Shown here: positions 1-7,013 of the stretch, one piece after another | Layout of the letters: the number at the start of each line of letters is the position of its first letter | How positions within the stretch are numbered: position 1 is the first letter of the stretch | NCBI GenBank assembly: GCA_002281005.1 | Contig: NCFD01000018.1 | Location: 1 to 10,147, forward strand | DNA: 10,147 bases | Direction: 5' to 3' | DNA from: Acidocella sp. 35-58-6 | GTDB lineage: Bacteria > Pseudomonadota > Alphaproteobacteria > Acetobacterales > Acetobacteraceae | Position numbers and translations under genes: made by a program | The notes under the pieces: generated by a model | Database searches by the model: none | What the model saw: the letters and a program-made list of their open reading frames with translations, nothing else | What the model was told of the DNA's origin: nothing

Positions 1-932
1 TCGGTCATGTAGTCGTCAAAGTTTTTCTCGGCGTGTGAGGCGTCCGGGTTGACCCAGCTTACCATGAAAACCGTATGGCCCTGGTTGACCAGATAACGCA
101 CCAGGGAGTTTTTCGGGCGCAGGTCCAGGATGTAGAATTTATTGATCCAGGGCGGGAAAATCACTAGCGGGCGGGTGAACACAGTTTCAGTGGCGGGGCT
201 GTATTGGATGAGCTGGATGAGATCATTTTGATACACCACCTTACCCTCGGAGACAGCAATGTTGCCGCCCACCTCAAAGGCTTCAGTGTCGGTCATTTTG
301 ATACGCAGATTGCCGTTGCCACGCTCTAAGTCACCCAGCAGGTTGTTGAGGCCGCGGATAAGATTTTCGCCGCCGGTCTCACGGGTTTTGCGCAGAACCT
401 CGGGGTTGGTGAGGACGAAGTTGGAGGGGCTGAGGGCGCTGATGAACTGGCGGGCGTAAAAATCCACTTTTTGGGCGGTTTTTGGTTTCAGCCCCTCAGC
501 CTTGGTGACAACGTCGTTGATATAGCGGGCTGAGAGCAGATAGGACTGCTTGATGAAGTCGAAAACCTCATTTTGCTTCCAGGCCTCGTCGGCAAAGCGT
601 TTGTCGCGCGGGTCGCTCTCGATCACCGGCGCGGTGTCTTCGCCCATGATGCGCTTGGTGGTGTGTTGCCAAAGGGTGAGATAGTCCTGCCACAGATGCA
701 GTTGCGCCTCGAACAGGGCGCCAGGGTTGGCCATCAGCCGGGCGGTCATTTCGGTGAAGGCGCCACCGATATTCAAGGGGTCGAGGGCCATGCCCTCCTT
801 GGTCTGGCGCTTGATCCAGTCGTTCACCAGGCGCTGTGAGCGGCTGGCGACATCGGCCATTGAGCGGGTCAGATGGGCGGCATCTGGCAGCATGATATCG
901 CCGGGTTCACCGGGCGATGGCGACTTGGACAT
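1..932 (-). CDS. phaC: Class I polyhydroxyalkanoate synthase, N-terminal part (runs off the left edge)
   Basis: This gene polymerises (R)-3-hydroxyacyl-CoA into PHA/PHB storage granules at the granule surface. Reading leftward from ATG at 932-930, 310 codons stay open to the edge, so no stop is seen. The translation shows the PhaC N-terminal domain: DPRDKRFADEAW (residues 108-119), a block from SPSNFVLTNPEVL (168-180), then PPWINKFYILDLRPKNSLV (260-278) and VSWVNPD (291-297), which are hallmark class I PhaC segments. Class I enzymes are usually about 580 residues; the lipase-like box with the catalytic Cys, and the Asp and His, would lie just beyond the edge and cannot be checked. A Shine-Dalgarno AAGGA sits 7 bases before the ATG, supporting this start. 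The gene is divergent from the lipoprotein gene. No frameshift is seen. The family call is very secure; activity cannot be judged from this half. Confidence 0.95.
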   Translation of the reverse strand, partial: MSKSPSPGEPGDIMLPDAAHLTRSMADVASRSQRLVNDWIKRQTKEGMALDPLNIGGAFTEMTARLMANPGALFEAQLHLWQDYLTLWQHTTKRIMGEDTAPVIESDPRDKRFADEAWKQNEVFDFIKQSYLLSARYINDVVTKAEGLKPKTAQKVDFYARQFISALSPSNFVLTNPEVLRKTRETGGENLIRGLNNLLGDLERGNGNLRIKMTDTEAFEVGGNIAVSEGKVVYQNDLIQLIQYSPATETVFTRPLVIFPPWINKFYILDLRPKNSLVRYLVNQGHTVFMVSWVNPDASHAEKNFDDYMT

Positions 933-983
933 TAGCAATCCTTTCCGTGGCCGCTGATCTGAGGCAGATAGGGGACAAACTGC
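933..983. promoter_or_regulatory. Divergent intergenic region between phaC and the lipoprotein gene
   Basis: The whole space between two divergent start codons is 51 bp. It contains a ribosome binding site on each side: AAGGA before phaC (minus strand), and AGGGGAC before the lipoprotein gene (plus strand, 968-974). With both binding sites inside it, little room is left for two independent promoters. At least one is probably shared, overlapping, or inside the neighbouring coding region. I could not pick out convincing -35/-10 boxes. Confidence 0.45.
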
Positions 984-1700
984 ATGATCGAGGCTTTTTT
1001 GTTAAGCAAGATAAGGTTGGTAGGCGGCGTTTTGTTGGTTGTGGCTTTGACCTTGGGTGGTTGTGGCTCTCCGGTAGGTTTGTACCATGATGTTCAGGGT
1101 GGCGCGATTGACCAGCCGCGGCAAGCCCCGCCTGGGGCTGATTTGCCCTACCCGAATTTGGCCTCGGTGCCGGCTGCGCCCGCGCCGCTGACCAAGCTGC
1201 AGCAGGACGCGCTGGCGGCGCGCTTGAATGAAAACAGCCCGATGATTGCGGCGACCGAGCCGAACCCGGTGGCTTTGGCCGGCTTGACCCTCCCGGTCGC
1301 GCCGCCGCCCACGCCCGACCTGCCTGGCTTGAGCTTGCCGTCTTCAGCGTCGCAGCCTGCGGCGGCGCGGCGGATCCCCTCCCCACCGCCGGTGGCACCG
1401 CCGAAGCCGCATGATGGCGTGCCCCTGGCGGTTGGATTTCAGCCTGGCTCAGCGATCCTCAGCAATGCAATGCTGGTGCAAATCAAGCGTTTTTGCGCCG
1501 GCCGGGGTTCAGCGAACATACTGGCCGGGGGCTTCGGCGAGCAATCCGCCGAGGTGCCGGATGAAGGGTCGTTGGATCTGGCCCTGAGCCGTGCCCGGGC
1601 GATCGCCGATGCGCTGACCGCTGATGGCGTACCGCCGGGGGTGATTGTTTTGAATGCCGCTGCCGCCGGGTCTGGCGGCTTTGTGCAACTGGTTTATTAG
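984..1700 (+). CDS. Putative outer-membrane lipoprotein with proline-rich linker and OmpA-like C-terminal region
   Basis: The 238-residue product begins with a lipoprotein signal: basic residues K9 and R11, a hydrophobic core (residues 12-24) and a lipobox LGGC with the lipidated Cys at 27. Residues 40-145 are rich in Ala and Pro, as in a flexible periplasmic spacer. The last ~90 residues resemble a reduced OmpA/MotB peptidoglycan-binding fold: a GFQPGSAILS start (151-160), then LALSRARAIADALTADGV (199-216) and PPGVI (217-221), matching the family's 'LS..RA..V...L...GV' helix. The Asp/Arg residues that hold diaminopimelate are not all obvious, so binding is inference. I have seen similar conserved hypothetical proteins in Acetobacteraceae but know no assigned role. 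The ATG has an AGGGGA-type ribosome site about 10 bases upstream. It is divergent from phaC and 33 bp before the aminotransferase gene, so it could be the first gene of that operon. Confidence 0.85.
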   Translation: MIEAFLLSKIRLVGGVLLVVALTLGGCGSPVGLYHDVQGGAIDQPRQAPPGADLPYPNLASVPAAPAPLTKLQQDALAARLNENSPMIAATEPNPVALAGLTLPVAPPPTPDLPGLSLPSSASQPAAARRIPSPPPVAPPKPHDGVPLAVGFQPGSAILSNAMLVQIKRFCAGRGSANILAGGFGEQSAEVPDEGSLDLALSRARAIADALTADGVPPGVIVLNAAAAGSGGFVQLVY

Positions 1701-1733
1701 TCTTCCCCTCACCACGCCTTAACCGAGAGTACC

Positions 1734-2954
1734 ATGACCGAAGAATTCCATCGTATCCGCCGTCTGCCGCCCTATGTGTTTGCCGAGGTCAATCAGGCCA
1801 AAGCCAAGGCGCGCGCGGCCGCCGAGGATATTATCGACCTCGGCATGGGCAACCCCGACAGCCCGACGCCGCCGCATATTGTGGCCAAGCTGATTGAGAC
1901 CGTGGCGGACCCGCGTAGCCATCGCTATTCCACCAGCAAGGGGATTCCGGGCCTGCGCCGGGCTTTGGCCGCGTATTATGACCGCCGTTTTGGGGTGAAA
2001 CTGGACCCCGAAACCGAGGTGATTGCCACACTTGGCTCGAAAGAAGGGCTGGCGAACCTGTCCGCTGCCATTACCAGCCCGGGCGATACCATTTTGGTGC
2101 CCAACCCATCTTATCCGATCCATCAGTTCGGGTTCATCATTGCAGGGGCATCGGTGCGTTCCATTCCGGCGGAACCGGGTGATGAGATGCTGGCCGCGAT
2201 CGACCGGGCGGTGCGCCATTCGGTGCCCAAGCCAACCGCGCTGATCGTGAATTTCCCCTCAAACCCGACCGCGCACATGGCGGAGCTGGAGTTTTACAGG
2301 GACCTGGTGGCGCTGGCCAAGCGGCATGATTTGTTTATCATTTCCGACCTTGCCTATGCGGAAATTTATTTCGATGGCAAACCGCCGCCGTCGGTGTTGC
2401 AGGTGCCGGGGGCCAAGGACATCACGGTGGAATTCACCTCGATGTCGAAAACCTATTCGATGCCCGGCTGGCGGATGGGATTTGCGGCGGGTAACCCGCG
2501 GTTGATTTCAGCGTTGGCGCGGATGAAGTCGTATCTCGATTACGGTGCGTTCACCCCGATTCAGGTGGCGGCGACGGCGGCGTTGAATGGTCCGCAGGAT
2601 TGCGTGGCCGAGGTGCGCGAAATTTACAAGGAGCGCCGCGATATTGTGGTGAAGGGGCTGATGAGTGCGGGCTGGGATTTGCCGATCCCGCAGGGTTCGA
2701 TGTTCGCCTGGGCGCCGATTCCGCCGCGCTTTGCGCATCTGGGCAGTGTGGGGTTCAGCAAACTGCTGCTTGAAAAAGCCAAGGTGGCGGTGGCGCCGGG
2801 TATCGGGTTTGGCGAGTATGGCGATGGCCATGTGCGGATAGCCTTTGTGGAAAATAATCACCGGTTGCGCCAAGCGATTCGCAATATCCGGGGTTTCCTG
2901 CTCGCTGATAATGGCGGGCCGGTTGATGAGACGGTCGACGGCGCTTCAGTATGA
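1734..2954 (+). CDS. alaC: PLP-dependent class I/II aminotransferase, AlaC type (often labelled LL-diaminopimelate aminotransferase)
   Basis: This cytosolic fold-type I transaminase is 406 residues, normal for the family. Visible landmarks are DLGMGNPDSPTP (35-46), the cofactor-phosphate loop near LGSKEGLANL (100-109), NFPSNPTA with Asn177 (173-180), DLAYAEI with Asp205 and Tyr208, and SMSKTYSMPGWRMGF with the Schiff-base Lys239 and phosphate-contacting Arg247. Arg368 (GDGHVRIAF) is the expected substrate-carboxylate Arg. The overall pattern, especially LPPYVFAEVNQAKAKAR at the start, is that of glutamate-pyruvate aminotransferase AlaC (YfdZ) of Escherichia coli. Pipelines often call such proteins DapL or aspartate aminotransferase, and the sequence alone does not settle the substrate. 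The neighbouring hom gene fits either alanine synthesis or a role in aspartate-family metabolism. The ATG is preceded by a weak GAGAG ribosome site; the stop overlaps the hom start by 4 bp (ATGA), implying coupled translation. Confidence 0.93.
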   Translation: MTEEFHRIRRLPPYVFAEVNQAKAKARAAAEDIIDLGMGNPDSPTPPHIVAKLIETVADPRSHRYSTSKGIPGLRRALAAYYDRRFGVKLDPETEVIATLGSKEGLANLSAAITSPGDTILVPNPSYPIHQFGFIIAGASVRSIPAEPGDEMLAAIDRAVRHSVPKPTALIVNFPSNPTAHMAELEFYRDLVALAKRHDLFIISDLAYAEIYFDGKPPPSVLQVPGAKDITVEFTSMSKTYSMPGWRMGFAAGNPRLISALARMKSYLDYGAFTPIQVAATAALNGPQDCVAEVREIYKERRDIVVKGLMSAGWDLPIPQGSMFAWAPIPPRFAHLGSVGFSKLLLEKAKVAVAPGIGFGEYGDGHVRIAFVENNHRLRQAIRNIRGFLLADNGGPVDETVDGASV

Positions 2955-4243
2955 AACATAGTTTGCAAATCGGCATCGCCGGGCTCGGCACGGTGGGCGC
3001 GGGCGTGGTTAAATTGCTGCATGACAATGCCGCGCTGATCGAGATGCGGGCCGGGCGAAAGATTACCGTCACGGCGGTTTCGGCACGCGATAAAACCCGT
3101 GATCGGGGCGTCTCGCTGGAAGGGCTCGGCTGGCATAGCGATGCGGTGGGGCTGGCGAATGACCCGCATGTGGATGTGGTGGTGGAACTGATCGGCGGCT
3201 CTGAAGGCACAGCGCGGGAACTGGCCGAGGCCACACTGGCGGCGGGCAAGCCGCTGGTAACCGCGAATAAGGCGCTGCTGGCAGTGCATGGCGCGGCGCT
3301 GGGGTTGGCGGCGGAAAAAGCTGGTGTGCCTTTGGGCTTTGAATCCGCTGTGGCGGGTGGGATTCCGGTGATCAAGGCGCTGCGCGAGGGGTTGGCGGGG
3401 AACCGGATTTCGCGCGTGGCGGGAATTTTAAATGGCACCTGCAATTACATTCTGACCGTGATGCGCGAAGAAAAACGCGATTTTCATGATGTGCTGGCCG
3501 ATGCGCAAAAACTCGGTTACGCCGAAGCTGACCCGTCATTTGATATTGATGGCATTGATGCCGCGCATAAGCTTGCCATTTTGGCGGCGCTGGCGTTTGG
3601 CCGGCCGGTTGATTTCGACGCCGTGCATATTGAAGGCATTCGCCGCGTGAGTGCGTTGGATATTAGTTTTGCTGATGAACTGGGCTACCGGATTAAGTTG
3701 CTGGGCATTGCGCGGGAAACGCCGGCCGGGGTTTCGGTGCGGGTGCACCCGGCAATGGTACCGAAGGAAACTTTGCTGGCGGCGGTTGATGGCGTGTTCA
3801 ATGCGGTGCTGGCGGAAGGTGATTTTGTCGGCACGGTGTTTTTGCAAGGGCGCGGCGCCGGTGCGGGGCCGACAGCGTCAGCGGTGGTGGCTGATTTGAT
3901 TGACATAGCGCGTGGCTGCAGTGTTCCGGTTTGGGGTGCGAAAGCCGAAAATTTGTCGGCGGTGGCGGTGGTACCGATGGCGGCGCATGTGGGGCCATAC
4001 TTCCTGCGCCTGATGGTGGTGGACCAGCCCGGTGTGCTGGCTGATGTGACGGCGATTTTGCGCGACCACGGGATATCGCTTGAATCGATGCTGCAGCATG
4101 GCCGCAAGCCGGGTGAGGCCGTGCCGATTGTGCTGGTGACGCATGAGACCAGCGAAGCTTCGATCATGCAGGCAATCGCCGGAATTTCCCAGTTGGAATC
4201 GGTTTTGGAAACGCCGGCGCTGATACGTATTGACGCCAATTAA
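2951..4243 (+). CDS. hom: Homoserine dehydrogenase with C-terminal ACT domain
   Basis: The enzyme reduces L-aspartate-4-semialdehyde to homoserine with NAD(P)H, the branch point to threonine and methionine. The 430-residue product has all three expected parts. The N-terminal Rossmann domain carries GLGTVGAG (11-18). The catalytic domain has TANKALL with Lys107 and the signature GYAEADPSFDIDGIDAAHK (189-207). Within that signature, Glu192, Asp203 and Lys207 reproduce the spacing of the catalytic Glu-Asp-Lys set in the yeast enzyme. The C-terminal ACT domain runs from about 349 (PYFLRLMVVDQPGVLADV) to the end; in this family it usually gives threonine feedback inhibition, which is inferred here. 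The domain set matches a bacterial monofunctional Hom, not the aspartokinase fusion. No Shine-Dalgarno precedes the ATG; it overlaps the aminotransferase stop as ATGA, so translational coupling is likely. glpX follows after 17 bp. Confidence 0.97.
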   Translation: MKHSLQIGIAGLGTVGAGVVKLLHDNAALIEMRAGRKITVTAVSARDKTRDRGVSLEGLGWHSDAVGLANDPHVDVVVELIGGSEGTARELAEATLAAGKPLVTANKALLAVHGAALGLAAEKAGVPLGFESAVAGGIPVIKALREGLAGNRISRVAGILNGTCNYILTVMREEKRDFHDVLADAQKLGYAEADPSFDIDGIDAAHKLAILAALAFGRPVDFDAVHIEGIRRVSALDISFADELGYRIKLLGIARETPAGVSVRVHPAMVPKETLLAAVDGVFNAVLAEGDFVGTVFLQGRGAGAGPTASAVVADLIDIARGCSVPVWGAKAENLSAVAVVPMAAHVGPYFLRLMVVDQPGVLADVTAILRDHGISLESMLQHGRKPGEAVPIVLVTHETSEASIMQAIAGISQLESVLETPALIRIDAN

Positions 4244-4260
4244 CCACAAGGAAACGCAAA

Positions 4261-5247
4261 ATGGGTAACAGGAAGCCGGAAGATATTTGGGATCGTAACC
4301 TGGCACTGGAACTTGTGCGCGTGACTGAGGCGGCGGCGTTGGCGGCTTCGCGCTGGATTGGCCGGGGCAAAAAGAATGAGGCTGATGGCGCTGCGGTGGA
4401 AGCCATGCGCAAGGCGTTCGATACGGTAGCGATTGATGGCACCGTGGTGATCGGCGAAGGCGAGATGGATGAAGCGCCGATGCTGTATATCGGCGAGAAG
4501 GTGGGCATGGGCGGCCCGGCGATGGATATCGCGGTGGACCCACTGGAAGGTACCTCAATTACCGCCAAGGGTGCGCCTAATTCCATTGCCACTGTGGCGC
4601 TGGCCGAGCATGGCAATTTTTTACATGCGCCGGATATTTATATGGATAAAATTGCGGTGGGCGGCGGGCTGCCCGAAGGTGTCGTTTCGCTCGATGCTTC
4701 GGTGGGGCAGAATTTGCGTAGTTTGGCGCAGGCCAAAAAATGCGACATTTCGGATTTGATGGTGTGCATGCTGGAGCGCGAGCGCCACGAGGAGATCATC
4801 GCCAAATGCCGCGAAGCTGGGGCGCGGATTGTGTTGATCGGTGATGGCGATGTGGCGGGCGTGATTGCGGTGTCGCAGCCTGATACTGGCATTGATATTT
4901 ATCTGGGCTCGGGTGGAGCGCCAGAGGGCGTGCTGTCAGCAGCGGCGCTGCGCTGCATTGGTGGGCAGATGCAGGGCCGGTTATTGTTTGAAGATGAAGG
5001 GCAGATTGAGCGGGCGCGTGGCATGGGCATTACCGACCCGCACCGGATTTACAATACGGCTGACATGGCTAAGGGCGATGTGATGTTTGCCGCGACCGGC
5101 GTGACCACTGGCCCGATGCTGCGCGGTGTGCACCGTACCGGTAGAAATGCGGTGACGCATTCGATTGTGATGCGCAGTAAATCTGGCACAGTGCGTTATG
5201 TTGAGGCGCATCATAATTTCGCTACCAAAACATGGTCGCCGGACTGA
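4261..5247 (+). CDS. glpX: Class II fructose-1,6-bisphosphatase
   Basis: This enzyme hydrolyses fructose-1,6-bisphosphate to fructose-6-phosphate in gluconeogenesis, in the cytosol and with divalent metal. In organisms with a Calvin cycle, relatives may also act on sedoheptulose-1,7-bisphosphate. The 328-residue length is typical of GlpX. Visible motifs are DGTVVIGEGEMDEAPMLYIG (59-78), the metal-binding DPLEGT (93-98) followed by AKGAPNSIA (102-110), IGDGDVAG (193-200) and YLGSGGAPEGV (214-224) with the conserved Glu222. These belong to class II and differ from the class I Fbp pattern. A good ribosome site, AAGGAA, lies 8 bases before the ATG. It sits 17 bp after hom and its last 16 bp are shared with the start of recJ. 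This order with hom and recJ is one I recognise from alphaproteobacteria. The family call is firm; which bisphosphate it prefers is not visible. Confidence 0.96.
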   Translation: MGNRKPEDIWDRNLALELVRVTEAAALAASRWIGRGKKNEADGAAVEAMRKAFDTVAIDGTVVIGEGEMDEAPMLYIGEKVGMGGPAMDIAVDPLEGTSITAKGAPNSIATVALAEHGNFLHAPDIYMDKIAVGGGLPEGVVSLDASVGQNLRSLAQAKKCDISDLMVCMLERERHEEIIAKCREAGARIVLIGDGDVAGVIAVSQPDTGIDIYLGSGGAPEGVLSAAALRCIGGQMQGRLLFEDEGQIERARGMGITDPHRIYNTADMAKGDVMFAATGVTTGPMLRGVHRTGRNAVTHSIVMRSKSGTVRYVEAHHNFATKTWSPD

Positions 5248-7013
5248 GTTTTTTGACGGCTTTAGGCGTTGAGAAAAGCCTGACAGGGCGGCGCTGGGTT
5301 TGGCGCCCGGTGGAAGAGCGGATTGGTCAGGCGATCGCGCAGCAATTGGGTGTGCCGGAATTGGTGGGCCGGCTGCTGGCGGGACGTGGGATTGACGTGG
5401 CGCAGGCGCCGGATTTTCTCGCCCCCACGTTGCGGGCGCTGCTGCCCAACCCTTCAAGTTTGCAGGATATGGATAAAGCGGCGGCGCGTTTGGCGGATGC
5501 CGTGCAGGCGGGGGCCTGTGTTGGCGTGTTTGGCGATTATGACGTGGATGGCGCGTGCAGCGCCGCCTTGATGGTGAGCGTGTTGCGTGGCCTGGGCTGC
5601 CAGGTTTTGCACCATGTGCCGGATAGGATTCTGGAGGGTTATGGGCCGAATGCTGCGGCGTTGCGTGGCATGGCCGAACGCGGCGCGCAATTGATTGTGT
5701 GTGTGGATTGCGGCACCACCGGGCATGATGCGTTTGCACCGCTGCATAACATCGCTGATGTGGTGGTGTTTGATCATCATAAATCTGAAGGTTTGCCGCC
5801 GCAGATTACCGCTTTGGTGAACCCGAACCGGTTGGATTGTGAATCGGGTTTGGGACATATTTGTGCAACGGCGGTCGCGTTTATGGGGTGCATCGCGCTG
5901 CTGCGCAATTTGCGAGGGCGCGGGTTTTTTGTGGGCCGGGCCGAGCCGGATTTGCTTGCATTGCTGGATTTGGTGGCGCTGGCGACGATTTGCGATGTGA
6001 TGCCGCTGACCGGGTTGAACAGAGCGTTTGTGGCACAAGGGTTGCGGGTGATGGCCAAGCGTAACCGTCCCGGCATAGCGGCGCTGTTGGATGTGGCAAA
6101 GCTGAGCAATGCCCCGACCGCGATGAATTGCGGTTTTGCCCTGGGCCCGCGCATTAATGCTTCTGGCCGGATTGCTGAGCCGGATATGGGTTTGCGGCTG
6201 TTGCTGGCAAACGATGTTGGAGAGGCCATGGATTTAGCCAACACGCTCGATGCCGTGAACCGGCAGCGCCAGACCGTGGAAGCTGGTATTTTGGAGGCCG
6301 CTTTGGCGCTGGCGGAGGCGCAGATTGCCGCCGGGCATGCGGTTGTATTGGTGGCGCAGGCCGGCTGGCACCCTGGCGTGGTTGGCATTGTGGCGGGGCG
6401 GATTAAGGAAAAATTCAACCGGCCGGCGCTGGTGGCAGGTATTGTCGAGGGTGTTGCTAAAGGCTCGGGGCGGTCGGTGCCGGGCGTTGATTTGGGAGCG
6501 GCGGTGATTGCGGCGCGCCAATCAGGGCTTTTGAAAACCGGTGGTGGCCATGCGATGGCGGCGGGGTTTGGGCTGGTGGCAGAAAATTTGAGCGCATTTC
6601 ACGCGTTTCTCGATGAACGCCTGGTGCAGGCCAGCGCCCTGCCGAGCGCCACTGACCTGACCCTGGAGGCCGTGCTGGCGGTGGCGGGCGCGGATGCCGG
6701 GCTGGCTGAGATGGTAAGCAAGCTAGGCCCGTTTGGCAACGGCAATGAGGAGCCGTTATTTGCAGTGCCGCGTGTGCGGGTGGTGAAGTCTGAACGGATA
6801 GGCAAGGATGCGAGCACCATAAGGGTGATGGTTGAAGGCGAGGGCGGTGGGCGGTTAAAGGCGTTGTTATTCCGCGCCAAAGAAGATGAACTGGCGAGCG
6901 CCCTGTTGCGTGTGGGCGGCGCGCCTTTGCATCTGGCAGGGTATTTACGCGCGGAAAGCTGGAACGGCCGGGTCTCCGCCGGCTTCTTCATCACCGACGC
7001 CGCCCCGGCTTGA
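5232..7013 (+). CDS. recJ: Single-stranded-DNA-specific exonuclease RecJ
   Basis: RecJ degrades single-stranded DNA 5' to 3' in RecFOR recombination, mismatch repair and stalled-fork processing. The 593-residue product is of normal length. The DHH catalytic domain shows motif I DYDVDG (102-107), CVDCGT (157-162), motif III DHH (181-183), ICDVMPL with Asp255, and GPRINASGRI (305-314). The DHHA1 domain shows GWHPGVVGIVAGR (378-390), GSGRSV (411-416) and GGGHAMAAGF (437-446). The C-terminal part (about 490-593) matches the RecJ OB fold, with KLGPFGNGNEEPLF (497-510) at its entrance. The chosen ATG gives the usual FLxALGVEKSLTGRRW opening; it starts 16 bp inside glpX and has no clear ribosome site, so coupling to glpX is likely. 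Its TGA lies in the loop of a GC-rich hairpin, and its last 23 bp overlap the converging recombinase frame. All key metal ligands appear intact. Confidence 0.97.
   Translation: MVAGLSFLTALGVEKSLTGRRWVWRPVEERIGQAIAQQLGVPELVGRLLAGRGIDVAQAPDFLAPTLRALLPNPSSLQDMDKAAARLADAVQAGACVGVFGDYDVDGACSAALMVSVLRGLGCQVLHHVPDRILEGYGPNAAALRGMAERGAQLIVCVDCGTTGHDAFAPLHNIADVVVFDHHKSEGLPPQITALVNPNRLDCESGLGHICATAVAFMGCIALLRNLRGRGFFVGRAEPDLLALLDLVALATICDVMPLTGLNRAFVAQGLRVMAKRNRPGIAALLDVAKLSNAPTAMNCGFALGPRINASGRIAEPDMGLRLLLANDVGEAMDLANTLDAVNRQRQTVEAGILEAALALAEAQIAAGHAVVLVAQAGWHPGVVGIVAGRIKEKFNRPALVAGIVEGVAKGSGRSVPGVDLGAAVIAARQSGLLKTGGGHAMAAGFGLVAENLSAFHAFLDERLVQASALPSATDLTLEAVLAVAGADAGLAEMVSKLGPFGNGNEEPLFAVPRVRVVKSERIGKDASTIRVMVEGEGGGRLKALLFRAKEDELASALLRVGGAPLHLAGYLRAESWNGRVSAGFFITDAAPA

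Noticed and set aside
907..1398. 163-codon minus-strand frame opposite the lipoprotein gene
   Set aside because: Low-complexity Pro/Ala/Ser translation typical of the antisense of GC-rich coding DNA. It overlaps both phaC and the lipoprotein gene, which have real signatures.
2755..3444. 229-codon minus-strand frame opposite alaC and hom
   Set aside because: Lies wholly antisense to two well-supported enzymes; composition rich in Ser/Pro/Arg with no recognisable motif.
4981..5739. 252-codon minus-strand frame opposite glpX and recJ
   Set aside because: Arg/Pro/His-rich shadow of GC-rich coding sequence with no domain, opposite intact glpX and recJ.
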